Origin: Dokdonella_A sp963758365
Lineage (GTDB): Bacteria; Pseudomonadota; Gammaproteobacteria; Xanthomonadales; Rhodanobacteraceae
Direction of reading: 5' to 3'
Assembly (NCBI GenBank): GCA_963758365.1
Contig: CAVWVB010000001.1
Span: forward strand, 1,488,001-1,552,000
Length of the DNA stretch: 64,000 nt
Below the pieces are notes generated by a model. It searched no databases and had not been told where the DNA came from. It saw only the letters and a list, made by a program, of their open reading frames with translations. Both the position numbers and the translations under genes were made by a program. Of this stretch, positions 45,898-54,854 are shown piece after piece; the stretch's first letter is position 1; every line of letters starts with the position of its first letter.

Positions 45898-46827
45898 TCA
45901 CGACTTCACGCTGCGTGGCACGTGGCCAGTCGCGACATGCGTACGCGCCGATTCGACGTTCGCGGCTGAATCGTCGAAGAAGATGTCGGCCCCGAATGCA
46001 CGCAGGAAAGGCCCTTTCGGGCGACCACCGAGGAACAGCGCCTCGTCGATGCGTACGCCCCACTCGCGCAGGGTCAGGATCACGCGCTTGTGCGCGGGCG
46101 CGGACCGCGCGGTGACCAGCGCGGTGCGGATCGGCGAGCGTTCACTCGGAAACGCATCCTGCAGGCGGTGCAGCGCATCGAGGAACCCGCGGAACGGTCC
46201 GCCCGAGAGCGGCTCTCGCGCGCGCTCGGCCTCGTGCCGGTGAAACGCGTCGATACCGGCATTCTCGTTGATGCGCTCGGACTCGTCGCCGAACAGCACG
46301 GCGTCGCCGTCGAACGCGATGCGCAACTGGTCGGATGCGTGTTCGGGCGCCTTGGAAGGCAGGATCGTGGCCGCTGCGATGCCCGCCCTGAGAGCCTGGG
46401 CCACGCTTTCGGGGTTGGCCGACAGGAACAGATCGGCACCGAACGCATGCACATAGGGCGAGGTCGGCTGGCCACGCGTGAACGCGGCGCGCGCGATGTC
46501 GAGGCCGTAATGTTCGATTGCGTTGAAGATACGCAGGCCGGTGTCGGCCGAATTGCGCGACAGCAGGATCACCTCGACGCGCGGTGCCGCGGGCGCGGCA
46601 CGATTCAGATTCAGCAGTTTCTGCACGAGCGGAAACGCGATGCCGGGTGCAAGCAGTTCGTCCTCGCGCGCGATCTGGTAGCGCGCAAACGCGTCGATAC
46701 CCTCGCGCTCGAACAGCTCGTGGCTCTCGCCGAGGTCGAACAGCGCGCGCGACGAGATCGCAACGACCAGTGCATCGGCATCGCGGCCGGATCGGGCCGG
46801 CGCCGACTCAGCCGCCTGGTGCTCCAT
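45898..46827 (-). CDS. 5'-nucleotidase, cytosolic cN-I family
   Basis: 309 residues. ALVVAISSRALFDL (residues about 19-32), EVILLSRNSADTGLRIFNAIEHYG, AFTRGQPTSPYVHAFGADLFLSANPESV, RIAFDGDAVLFGDESERI and ALFLGGRPKGPFLRAFGADIFFDDS match the bacterial 5-nucleotidase family related to eukaryotic cN-I, which dephosphorylates (deoxy)nucleoside monophosphates in the cytoplasm. The start lies inside the 3' end of the subtilase gene (20-base overlap, different frame), so the two are probably co-transcribed. Confidence 0.9.
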   Translation of the reverse strand: MEHQAAESAPARSGRDADALVVAISSRALFDLGESHELFEREGIDAFARYQIAREDELLAPGIAFPLVQKLLNLNRAAPAAPRVEVILLSRNSADTGLRIFNAIEHYGLDIARAAFTRGQPTSPYVHAFGADLFLSANPESVAQALRAGIAAATILPSKAPEHASDQLRIAFDGDAVLFGDESERINENAGIDAFHRHEAERAREPLSGGPFRGFLDALHRLQDAFPSERSPIRTALVTARSAPAHKRVILTLREWGVRIDEALFLGGRPKGPFLRAFGADIFFDDSAANVESARTHVATGHVPRSVKS

Positions 46828-48325
46828 CGAACCCGTCCTCGAAGATCGTGTCGGCGGCGAACACTTGCAGGGCGGCCGCGTAGACGTCGATCCGCCCGTA
46901 TCCGGCCTGGTAATTCGGCCAGTCCGCGATCGTCAGGCCGCCACAACCCGGGTTGTCGGGATCGGTCAGCGTGCGCACCGCAGTGTCGCGAAGCAGTTGC
47001 GCGACCTGGTCGGGATGGCCCTTGAGCGCGGGGTTGACCGACATCAACAGCGCCGCGGCCCCGGCGACATGTGGCGTCGCCATGCTCGTGCCGTTGAACA
47101 TCGCATAGGTATTGACCGGAATGCTCGAGCGCACGAGCACGCCGGGCGCGACGACATCGGGACGGATCAGGGTCGTGCCAGCGACCGGGCCACGGCTGGA
47201 GAATCCGGCCAAGCTGTCGTCGCTGCCGTTCGACGCCCCGACCACGAAGCTCGCGTCGTAGATCGCTGGCGGATCGCCGATCGTGCCGCAGGCCGGACCG
47301 TCGTTGGCCGCGGCCGCGACGAAGAAAATACCGCCGGCAACCGCGTTGTCGACCGCGGCCGCGATTTCCTGGCCGGTCGTGCAGCCTTCGCTGACCGGAC
47401 AGGTCCACGAGTTGCTGACCACGTCCGCGCCGAGGTCCGGATCCGGGTTGGCATCGTTGAGATCGGTCGGCGCGAGCATCCACTGGATGCACTCGATATA
47501 GCGCGCCGGCGTTCCATTGCCCTGGTCCATGTTGCGGCAGCCGATCCAGCGCGCGCCGGGCGCAACGCCGATCTGGTTGCTGCCGCCATCGTCGCCCGCG
47601 AACGTGCCGGCCGTGTGCGTGCCATGGTCGACATCGTCGCAAGGCGCAGGCGCATCGTTGCCGCAGGGATTGCCGGTGCTGTCGTGGATCGCGTCGTGCC
47701 AGTTGTAGTCATGGTCGGCGACCATGCCATCCCAGCCGCGGTACTGGTTCTTGAGGGCCGGGTGGTCCCATTGGTAGCCGGTGTCCTCGCCGCCGATCAC
47801 CACACCCTGCCCCGTGAAGCCGTTCGCCCAGACCAGCGGCGCTTCGATCCTTGCCACTCCCGGCTCGATCGCCGCAATCGCGTCCGGCGCGGATGATGCC
47901 GCAGGCTGCGCGGGTCGTTCGAGCGGAATGCTCGGGTTCGCGGCGATCCGCGCGACATCGGAGCGCTGCGCGAGCACGCGGAGATCGGCGGCGGACAGGC
48001 GCGCCCAGATCAGGTTGGCTATCCAGTACGACCGATACTCGACGGCATGCGCGTCCAGCCAATCGCGCAACGTCGATTGCTGCGTCGTCGCGCGGGCGCG
48101 CAAAGCCTCGACCAGGGCGCGCCGCCGTTCCTTGTAGTCCGCTCCGGGAGCAAGCGGCGCCAGCAGCGGGCGCGTCTGGTCGGGCAATACGATCAACGCA
48201 TCGACACGGCCGTCACGCGCGGCGGCCGCGGGCAGTGTCGCGTCGATTTCCGCCGCAATCGCGGCATGGCAGGCCACCGCAAGCGCACCCAGCGCGAGCG
48301 CCCGAAGACTGGCGTTTTGATACAT
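46808..48325 (-). CDS. Secreted subtilisin-like S8 peptidase with IF-x-DGF tail
   Basis: 505 residues. It has a signal peptide (about 1-25), an inhibitor-like propeptide (about 40-135) with ALIVLPDQ and AVEYRSYWIANLIWARL, then the catalytic domain. Triad residues are Asp181 (GGEDTGYQWDHP), His234 (DHGTHTAG) and Ser414 (NGTSMATPHVAGA), with oxyanion Asn in AAAANDGP. Cys pairs suggest disulphides. The C-terminus ADTIFEDGFDGAPGG carries the tail motif shared with three other exported proteins. Extracellular or surface protease; specificity unknown. Its last 20 bases overlap the 5'-nucleotidase start. Confidence 0.94.
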   Translation of the reverse strand: MYQNASLRALALGALAVACHAAIAAEIDATLPAAAARDGRVDALIVLPDQTRPLLAPLAPGADYKERRRALVEALRARATTQQSTLRDWLDAHAVEYRSYWIANLIWARLSAADLRVLAQRSDVARIAANPSIPLERPAQPAASSAPDAIAAIEPGVARIEAPLVWANGFTGQGVVIGGEDTGYQWDHPALKNQYRGWDGMVADHDYNWHDAIHDSTGNPCGNDAPAPCDDVDHGTHTAGTFAGDDGGSNQIGVAPGARWIGCRNMDQGNGTPARYIECIQWMLAPTDLNDANPDPDLGADVVSNSWTCPVSEGCTTGQEIAAAVDNAVAGGIFFVAAAANDGPACGTIGDPPAIYDASFVVGASNGSDDSLAGFSSRGPVAGTTLIRPDVVAPGVLVRSSIPVNTYAMFNGTSMATPHVAGAAALLMSVNPALKGHPDQVAQLLRDTAVRTLTDPDNPGCGGLTIADWPNYQAGYGRIDVYAAALQVFAADTIFEDGFDGAPGG

Positions 48326-48610
48326 TCGCAGGCTCCCCGAAGCTGAAGTCGAGTCATGTCACGCGGACCGCGCACGCGGCCGCATGATGCCACAAGCACC
48401 GCAATCCGGTTGCGGGCTGCAGGCAGCATGGGCCGTGGGCATGACGCCGGACGGATTCCGGTGTAACGTCCGTCGCGGGGATCTCCAGGCCACGCCGCGA
48501 CAGTTCGACGACCGCGTTGACGCGCGGCTGCGAGAGGCGGCAAACAAGGCTGCAAGGCGCACCCGAGACGAATCAGTCGGTACTCGCTTGTTCCGGTGAT
48601 CGAGACTTTG

Positions 48611-49567
48611 ATGAACGCTCACGCATTCCATGCAGGGGACCGGGTGCTCGTGCGATCTCCCGAGGAGATTCTTTCGACCCTCGATCGCGACGGTACGCTC
48701 GATGGCGTTCCGTTCATGCCGGAAATGCTGGATTGGTGCGGAAGGGCATTCCGTGTCCTGCGCCGGGTCGAGAAAACCTGTGTCGACGGCTATCCGGTGC
48801 GCCGTTTCCCCGCGAACGACGTGGTGATCCTGGACGGAACGCGTTGCGACGGTCGCGGTCACGACGGATGCAGACACGGTTGCAGGATCTTCTGGAAGGA
48901 AGTCTGGCTGCGCCCCGACGATGGCACGGTCGCGCCCGCAGTGACGTCCGCAACCGGAATCGGGCAGCTGCGCGGCCGTCTGAAGACCAGGTCGGATGAG
49001 CAACGCTACTTCTGCCAGTCGACCGAACTGTACAAGGCCACCGCGGCGTTTCCAGGCACGCGCAGGCTGTTGACCGTACGCATTGCATGGAGGGAAATGC
49101 GCGACGGGGATCTGTCCGCAATCAGGGTCTTGAGGTTGTTCGCGCGCTGGTTCCTGCAAAAGGGGCTGCGCGCGGCGGGTGCCGACCGCTGGCTGAGCGG
49201 ATCCCGCAAGCGAACTCCCGAACAGGCGCTGGATCTGAAGCCAGGGGAAAGGGTCCGGATCAAGAGTCGCACCGAGATCGTCAAGACGCTGAATCCGGAC
49301 AGGCGCAACCGCGGGCTGGGCATCTGCTACGAAATGACCCGATGCTGCGGGCGCGAGGCCGAGGTCGGCTGTCGCGTCGATCGGCTCATTGATGAAAGTA
49401 CAGGCAGGATGCACGAGATTTCCAACACGGTGACGCTCAAGAACATCGGCAACGACGCCACGCTTGGTGATGAATGCCTGTGCGAAGGGCAGTTGGGCGA
49501 CTGTCCGCGTGGCGAGGTGATGTACTGGCGCGAAATCTGGCTCGAACGCCGACCCCCTCGCGGGTGA
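48611..49567 (+). CDS. Internally duplicated Cys/His-rich protein of unknown function
   Basis: 318 residues with two copies of one domain (about 5-102 and 213-316) joined by a basic linker. Copy 1 has GDRVLVRSPEEILSTLD, PEMLDWCGRAFRV, DGTRCDGRGHDGCRHGC and FWKEVWL. Copy 2 has GERVRIKSRTEIVKTLN, YEMTRCCGREAEV, LGDECLCEGQLGDC and YWREIWLE. The aligned Cys and His residues and the closing aromatic-Trp-basic-Glu-x-Trp-Leu motif suggest a metal-binding fold. No signal peptide. Similar single-domain proteins occur sporadically in bacteria, but I know no function. It stands alone between a divergent subtilase and a 475-base gap; start ATG at 48611, with GTG at 48596 possible. Confidence 0.75.
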   Translation: MNAHAFHAGDRVLVRSPEEILSTLDRDGTLDGVPFMPEMLDWCGRAFRVLRRVEKTCVDGYPVRRFPANDVVILDGTRCDGRGHDGCRHGCRIFWKEVWLRPDDGTVAPAVTSATGIGQLRGRLKTRSDEQRYFCQSTELYKATAAFPGTRRLLTVRIAWREMRDGDLSAIRVLRLFARWFLQKGLRAAGADRWLSGSRKRTPEQALDLKPGERVRIKSRTEIVKTLNPDRRNRGLGICYEMTRCCGREAEVGCRVDRLIDESTGRMHEISNTVTLKNIGNDATLGDECLCEGQLGDCPRGEVMYWREIWLERRPPRG

Positions 49568-50042
49568 CTCGGGACCCGGGCGCGTCCTGACCCTTTGCGT
49601 CCGCAGATGCAGCCCGCGCATGCACGGGCCTCCACCTGTAACCCCAGTCCGCGGCAACCGGATGATCCTGGCAGCCGTACGCGGCGCGTCGCAGTCGCAC
49701 CGCATCCGCGCCAGCCCTGTCAAGTGGATCCGCGCTCTGCGTACGCCGGGCCTCGACCGGTGATGTACGCGACGCGAGGTTGCCGAGCGCCAGGTGTCTC
49801 GTCCCGCAACCTGCACCGACAGCTGCACTCGCGGGGCCTGGTCATCGGTTCATGCCGCACGATCCTTGCGTGAGCGCTTCACGGTCTGCGCAAGCACTCT
49901 CAAATGATGCGTTGCGCCGTTTCCAGCGAGCACCTCGGTGCAGCGTGTCTCAGGTTGCCACCGTTTGGCGTTGCTGTTGAAGGATGCGGATCCAATCAGT
50001 CCGCACTCCGGCATTCATCTGCGTCCTGCGAGGAGACATGAC
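49568..50042 (+). other. Intergenic region upstream of the beta-helix gene
   Basis: 475 bases without a credible gene; short frames in it are Arg/Pro/Ser-rich shadows. It must contain the promoter of the beta-helix gene, but I see no clear consensus hexamer pair. The AGGAGA ribosome-binding site of that gene lies at its 3' end. Confidence 0.5.
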
Positions 50043-51467
50043 GTGACGACGTTTCAAGCCCCTATCCGGTTGCCGGCACCGCCTCGGCTGCAGCTCGCCG
50101 CCTGTCTCGCCGCGCTCTGTACCGCTTCGGCGCCAGCCATCGCCGGTTCCACCGCGACAGCGGCGTGGCACGCCTCTGCGACGTCCATCGCCCTGCACGC
50201 CAAAGTGCTGGTCGGCACTCCGTCGCATCTGCAGGCCGTCACCAGCTGCGAGGACAGCGGTGCGGGCAGCCTGCGCGACGCAGTCGGTGCGGCGGCTTCC
50301 GGCGATACGATCGATCTGACCCAGCTCACCTGCAGCACGATCTCGCTGACAACCGGTGCGATCATTATCGGCCAGAGCCAGCTCGCGCTGGTGGGCCCCG
50401 GAAGCAACGCGCTGACGATCGATGCCGCAGCCAGCAGCGGTGCGGCCGCGCTCTATCATCTCGGCGGCGGCAGCCTCATCGTGCAGGGCCTGACGATTGC
50501 GAACGGCAGCAAGTACCGTTCCGATATCGATGCAAGCGGCGGTTGCATTCACTCCGCGGGTAACGTGCTGCTGCGCGATTCCCGCGTTGAGAATTGCCAG
50601 GCGAGAAGCGCCAGCATCCACTCCGCCCTCGGCGGCGCGATCTTTGCTGCCGGCGTGGTCTACCTGTCAGGCAGTACGGTCTCGGGCAGCACGGCCCGGG
50701 CGACCGGAGGGTATGCCAGTGGCGGCGGCATCTACGCGCTGGAAGGATTCCAGTCGATGTACAGCACCGTAGCCGACAATGCCGCCCTGTCCAATACGCC
50801 GCCGACCTTCGGCGGCGGCGTGTTCGCGCGCGGCAGCGTGCTGATCGTTGGAACCACCGTATCCGGCAACCACTCGGACCGCATGGGCGCGCTCGCGCTG
50901 GCGGACAACGCCGGCAGTCCGGCAACGATCATCAACAGCACGGTGTCCGGCAACCATGCCGACACGCAGATTGGCGGGATCTTTGCGCGCCCGCCGCTCA
51001 ATCTCTACAACAGCACGATCGCATTCAATACTTCCGGCCAGTGGTCCGACGGCGCCGGTCACTATTTCGCTGCCGGTGTGTACATCCAGTCGAGCGGCGA
51101 GATGGACAGCACGATCATTGCAAACAATACGGTGCCCGGCTCGCCGTTCCCGACCGCCGATCTCACCGCACCTGCCGCGACCGGCTTCAACGGCGGCCAC
51201 AACAACGTGATGTTCTGTGGAGCGGCCTGTCCGACCGACACCACGCACGAAGATCCGGGACTGCATCCTCTGCAGGACAACGGCGGATTGACGCGGACCC
51301 ACATGCCGACGCCGGGTCAATGGGACACGTTCGGCGGCACCAACGTGCTCAATCTGTCGTGGGATCAGCGCGGTCCAGGATTTCCGCGCCAATCGACCGG
51401 CGATTTCCCCGAAATCGGTGCCCTGCAGATCAATTCCGACATCATTTTCGCCAACGGTTTCAATTGA
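50043..51467 (+). CDS. Secreted right-handed beta-helix protein with IF-x-NGF tail
   Basis: 474 residues from a GTG at 50043, preceded by AGGAGA with 6-base spacing. An ATG at 50038 is out of frame and stops after two codons. There is a signal peptide (LQLAACLAALCTASAPAIAG, about 16-36). The start of the domain, SCEDSGAGSLRDAVGAAASGDTIDL, is the usual lead-in of pectate-lyase-like adhesin or polymorphic-outer-membrane-type helices. Repeated coils such as GGAIFAAGVVYLSGSTVSG, GGGIYAL, GGGVFARGSVLIVGTTVSGN and INSTVSGNHAD follow. The C-terminus NSDIIFANGFN bears the shared tail. Extracellular; ligand unknown. Confidence 0.88.
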   Translation: MTTFQAPIRLPAPPRLQLAACLAALCTASAPAIAGSTATAAWHASATSIALHAKVLVGTPSHLQAVTSCEDSGAGSLRDAVGAAASGDTIDLTQLTCSTISLTTGAIIIGQSQLALVGPGSNALTIDAAASSGAAALYHLGGGSLIVQGLTIANGSKYRSDIDASGGCIHSAGNVLLRDSRVENCQARSASIHSALGGAIFAAGVVYLSGSTVSGSTARATGGYASGGGIYALEGFQSMYSTVADNAALSNTPPTFGGGVFARGSVLIVGTTVSGNHSDRMGALALADNAGSPATIINSTVSGNHADTQIGGIFARPPLNLYNSTIAFNTSGQWSDGAGHYFAAGVYIQSSGEMDSTIIANNTVPGSPFPTADLTAPAATGFNGGHNNVMFCGAACPTDTTHEDPGLHPLQDNGGLTRTHMPTPGQWDTFGGTNVLNLSWDQRGPGFPRQSTGDFPEIGALQINSDIIFANGFN

Positions 51468-51681
51468 TTCGTCGGCGAGTGTCGCGGTCAATGCGCGACG
51501 TTCGCAGCGGCCGCAAGGCCCCGCGGCTGCATGCCCGGTGCGTCGCGGGTCAATTCATCCGCGCCGCCTGGCCGCAAGGCCGCGCCGAGGGCAGGAATTC
51601 CGGATTCCGCGATTCGATACCCGCAGGTGCGTTGCGCCAGCAACAGAAGGTATCTGACTGCGAGCGTTCTCGGGACAAGGT

Positions 51682-53286
51682 TTACGGTGCGCCGGCTTGC
51701 CGCCCTCCGTTGCTGGTCGCCGCGATGAACGCCGCGACATTGTCGTGGAGCGCCTTCAGCGACGGCAGATGTGCATAGACCATGTGCCCAGACGGGTAAT
51801 AGTGGGTCTCGATGTTCTTCGCGAGCTGCGGCGATATCGGCAGGTGCTTCATCTCGTAGTCGGCGGTATAGAACGGCGTGGCGAGGTCGAAATAGCCGGA
51901 ATTGAGCATCACGTGCAGATGCGGGTTGTACTTCATCGCGGCGGCGAGGTCTGGAATAGCATTCGGGAATCCGGGAATCGGGAACTGGCCGCCGGGCTGC
52001 TTGTGCTCGAACTTCCAGCCCGGAAACGTGCCTTCTGCGAACAGATGATAGGTCTGATCCTGGCCGAACTTGAGCTGCTTGCGCACGTAGTCGTTGAACG
52101 CCGAGTAATACGCAGAGGAAATCGCGGCGGACTGCGGATCGTAGGCAGCTCCCTGGTTCAGCGCGTCCATCGTCGGGCCCGAGAAACGCGAATCGAGGCG
52201 GCCGGTCGTCAGGCCGCTGCCGAGCTGCAGGTTCTGCTCGAACTCGCCGCCATTGACGCGCAAGTTGGCGCGTTCGATATAGGCCACGGGCAGGCCCGTA
52301 TATGCGTGCAGCCTCTCGGCGATTGCATGCTTGCGTGCCGGATCGATCGTATTGCCCGCGGCGAGCGCGGTCGCATACTCGCCCATTGCGAACTGCTCGA
52401 CCTCGCCGAGGAAGGACTCCATGTCGCCCGGCTTCTCCGGCAGGCTGTCGTGGTACCAGGCGGTCGCCGCGTACGTCGGCAAGGCAAGCTGGTAGGACAG
52501 GTCGACACCCGGGTCGATCTCGGGAAAGTCGATGAGCATTGCCATGTTGAGCACCGATGACAGCAGAATCACGCCGTTGAGATCGATCGAGTGCGTGCTC
52601 TGCAGCAGATTGGCGAGGATCGCCGAGCGCGTCGTGCCGTAACTTTCTCCGAACAGGTACTTCGGTGAATTCCAGCGGCCATACCTGGACAGGAACTTGC
52701 CGATGAACTGCGCGAACGCATCGGCATCGGCATCGACGCCGTAGTACTCCTTCGGTCCCTTTTCCTTGTCCGCAAACGTGCTGAATCCGGCGCCTGGCGC
52801 ATCGATGAAGACCAGGTCGCTCGCATCGAGCAGGCTGTATTCGTTCTCGACCAGACCGTAGGGTGCGGGTGCGGTGTGCTGGTCGTCCGCGGTCACGACA
52901 CGCCTGGGTCCGAACGAGCCCATGTGCAGCCAGATCGTCGACGAGCCGGGGCCGCCGTTGTAGAGAAACGTGACCGGCCGACGGGCCGCCTCCACGCCCT
53001 TCCTGAAGTACGCCGCATAGAAAATGCTCGCGGCCGGCTGGTCCTTCTTGTCGTCGAGCAGGATCGTTCCCGCGATCGCCTTGTAGTCGATGCGCTTGCC
53101 GCCGACGCTGACGGAACCCTCGCTCTCGCTATGTTTCTCCTCGAGTTTCCTGGGCTTGGTTTCCTCATGCTTCGCCGCTTCCGCCTTGTCGGCCTTGTCG
53201 CCCTTGTCCGCCGTGTCGTCGGCGAATGCGGCACCGGAAGTCGCGATCAGTGCGCCAAGCAGCGCGGCCAGATGCAAAGGTTTCAT
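51682..53286 (-). CDS. Secreted serine carboxypeptidase (peptidase S10)
   Basis: 534 residues. There is a signal peptide (about 1-22) and a charged Lys/Asp/Glu-rich linker (23-57). The alpha/beta-hydrolase domain has VTFLYNGGPGSSTIWLHMGSFGP (oxyanion region), catalytic Ser215 in YLFGESYGTTR, Asp in NSGYFDLATPF and His in YPSGHMVYAH. S10 enzymes remove C-terminal residues from peptides, usually at acid pH; the bacterial periplasmic forms are little studied. The gene is preceded by a 157-base gap and the rhomboid gene upstream on the same strand. Probably periplasmic. Confidence 0.92.
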   Translation of the reverse strand: MKPLHLAALLGALIATSGAAFADDTADKGDKADKAEAAKHEETKPRKLEEKHSESEGSVSVGGKRIDYKAIAGTILLDDKKDQPAASIFYAAYFRKGVEAARRPVTFLYNGGPGSSTIWLHMGSFGPRRVVTADDQHTAPAPYGLVENEYSLLDASDLVFIDAPGAGFSTFADKEKGPKEYYGVDADADAFAQFIGKFLSRYGRWNSPKYLFGESYGTTRSAILANLLQSTHSIDLNGVILLSSVLNMAMLIDFPEIDPGVDLSYQLALPTYAATAWYHDSLPEKPGDMESFLGEVEQFAMGEYATALAAGNTIDPARKHAIAERLHAYTGLPVAYIERANLRVNGGEFEQNLQLGSGLTTGRLDSRFSGPTMDALNQGAAYDPQSAAISSAYYSAFNDYVRKQLKFGQDQTYHLFAEGTFPGWKFEHKQPGGQFPIPGFPNAIPDLAAAMKYNPHLHVMLNSGYFDLATPFYTADYEMKHLPISPQLAKNIETHYYPSGHMVYAHLPSLKALHDNVAAFIAATSNGGRQAGAP

Positions 53287-53443
53287 GAAGACTCCAGAAA
53301 GTTTGGTGGTGCGGCAGCGGCGCGCCTGCGCAGCCGGGCACGGAATGCAAGTTTCGATGAACACGGCGGATGTGCTCCACGCCCGGAAGTCATGGGTCGC
53401 GCTGCTGCTCGTGCAGCACGACGCAGCCGCACGAGCCGGTTTC

Positions 53444-54067
53444 TCAGAATGGCATGAATCCGGGTTGCAGCAGCCTGTGCAGGAACACGGCGAGCACACG
53501 CGGTTCGATCGCCAGGGTCACCAGGACACCATAGACTGCGCCCCAGAGGTGTGCATTGTGGTTGATGCGATCGGCGCGCTGACGGTCCATGTAGATCGTG
53601 TAGCCAAGGTAGAGGACCGCATAGACGATGGCCGGAACAGGAATGAAAAATACGAGAATCGTGCTCCACGGCTGCAGCAGGATGAATGCGAACAACACGG
53701 CCGAAACCGCACCCGACGCACCGAGACTGCGATAGAGACTGTCGTCACGATGACGCAACCAGCTCGGCACGCACGAAACGACCAGTCCGCCGACATAGAA
53801 CAGCAGATAGCCGGCCTCGCCGACGTACTGCGCATAGAACTGCTCCATGAGCCCGCCGAAAAAGTACAACGTGATCATGTTGAACGCGAGATGCGCCACA
53901 TCGGCATGGATCAGGCCGCAGGTCGCGAGGCGCCAGTACTCCTTGCCGCGGCTGATCGCCGGCGGCCACAGAATCAGCCTGTCGACGATGCGTGGATTGG
54001 AAAAACCAGCGAACGAGACCAGGCAGGTGACGACGATGATCAACAGCGTGACGGGTGACGTAGGCAT
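53444..54067 (-). CDS. Rhomboid family intramembrane serine protease
   Basis: 207 residues with six hydrophobic segments. It has the rhomboid HxxxxHLxxN motif in LIHADVAHLAFNM (His54, His59, Asn63), catalytic Ser118 in SLGASGAVSA and catalytic His173 in NHNAHLWGA. The ATG at 54067 gives the compact bacterial form; the longer open frame adds a Arg/His-rich stretch unlike the family. Cleaves substrates within or near membrane helices; substrates unknown. Confidence 0.92.
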   Translation of the reverse strand: MPTSPVTLLIIVVTCLVSFAGFSNPRIVDRLILWPPAISRGKEYWRLATCGLIHADVAHLAFNMITLYFFGGLMEQFYAQYVGEAGYLLFYVGGLVVSCVPSWLRHRDDSLYRSLGASGAVSAVLFAFILLQPWSTILVFFIPVPAIVYAVLYLGYTIYMDRQRADRINHNAHLWGAVYGVLVTLAIEPRVLAVFLHRLLQPGFMPF

Positions 54068-54179
54068 GCGCGCGTGGGGCCTTCGTGGTCGGATTGCGTG
54101 ATGCGGGGGCGCGCGGTGGACACCGCGCGCTCGTGTCGTCGGCGTTCGTGACCCGCCGTGCAAATGTGTGAGCGCAACC

Positions 54180-54749
54180 TCATGCGCGCGCGTTGGCATC
54201 GAGCCATGCGGCATAGGAACGCATGACCTTGCCCAGAAAGTCGCGCGTCGAATCCTTGACCAGATTCCCGGATTCGTCGAACAGTTCGTCCGCGTGGCCG
54301 AGGTAGGCTTCCGGCTGCGGCATGGCCGGCATGTCGAGAAACACCAGCGACTGGCGCAGGTGGTGGTTCGCGCCGAACCCGCCGATCGCGCCCGGAGACG
54401 CGCTCAGGACCGCCGCGGGTTTGCCACCCCATACACTCTTTCCATGCGGTCGCGAGCCGACGTCAAGCGCGTTCTTGAGTACACCGGGCACCGAGCGGTT
54501 GTATTCGGGAGTCACGAAAATCACGCCGTCGGCACGCCTCATCCGTTCGCGAAACGCAGTGTATGGCGCCGGCAGGCGCGAAGGATCCTCGTCCAACTCC
54601 TGGTTGAACAGTGCGAGGTCGCCGATTGCGACGATTTCCAGCTTCAGTCCGGCGGGCGCAATTTCGATCAGCGCGTGCGCGAGCTTCCGGTTCAGCGACG
54701 CCTTGCGCAGGCTGCCGACGATGATGACGACGTCGCGAACCTTGCTCAT
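54180..54749 (-). CDS. NADPH-dependent FMN reductase
   Basis: 189 residues, flavodoxin-like. VVIIVGSLRKASLNRKLAHAL is the phosphate-binding loop, FVTPEYNRSVPGVLKNALDVGSRP the flavin-binding signature of the ChrR/azoreductase-type FMN reductases, and KPAAVLSASPGAIGGFGANHHLRQSL the third contact. Reduces FMN, quinones or metal oxyanions; physiological substrate unknown. Divergent from phzF. Confidence 0.9.
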   Translation of the reverse strand: MSKVRDVVIIVGSLRKASLNRKLAHALIEIAPAGLKLEIVAIGDLALFNQELDEDPSRLPAPYTAFRERMRRADGVIFVTPEYNRSVPGVLKNALDVGSRPHGKSVWGGKPAAVLSASPGAIGGFGANHHLRQSLVFLDMPAMPQPEAYLGHADELFDESGNLVKDSTRDFLGKVMRSYAAWLDANARA

Positions 54750-54822
54750 GTCGACTCCCGATGCGGCGGACAGGAACACAAGCATGCCATGGCTCCGCCC
54801 CCACAACATGAAATGGCGACGG

Positions 54823-54828
54823 TATGAT
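54823..54828 (+). promoter_or_regulatory. -10 element upstream of the PhzF gene
   Basis: TATGAT followed by CCGCA, 26 bases before the PhzF ATG; no clear -35. Confidence 0.35.
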
Positions 54829-54854
54829 CCGCAACGGTTTCGAATCCCGCCGCC

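Noticed and set aside
53444..54067. The rhomboid as a rhombosortase acting on the shared C-terminal tails
   Set aside because: Rhombosortase substrates end in a GlyGly motif, a membrane helix and basic residues; these tails have none of these.
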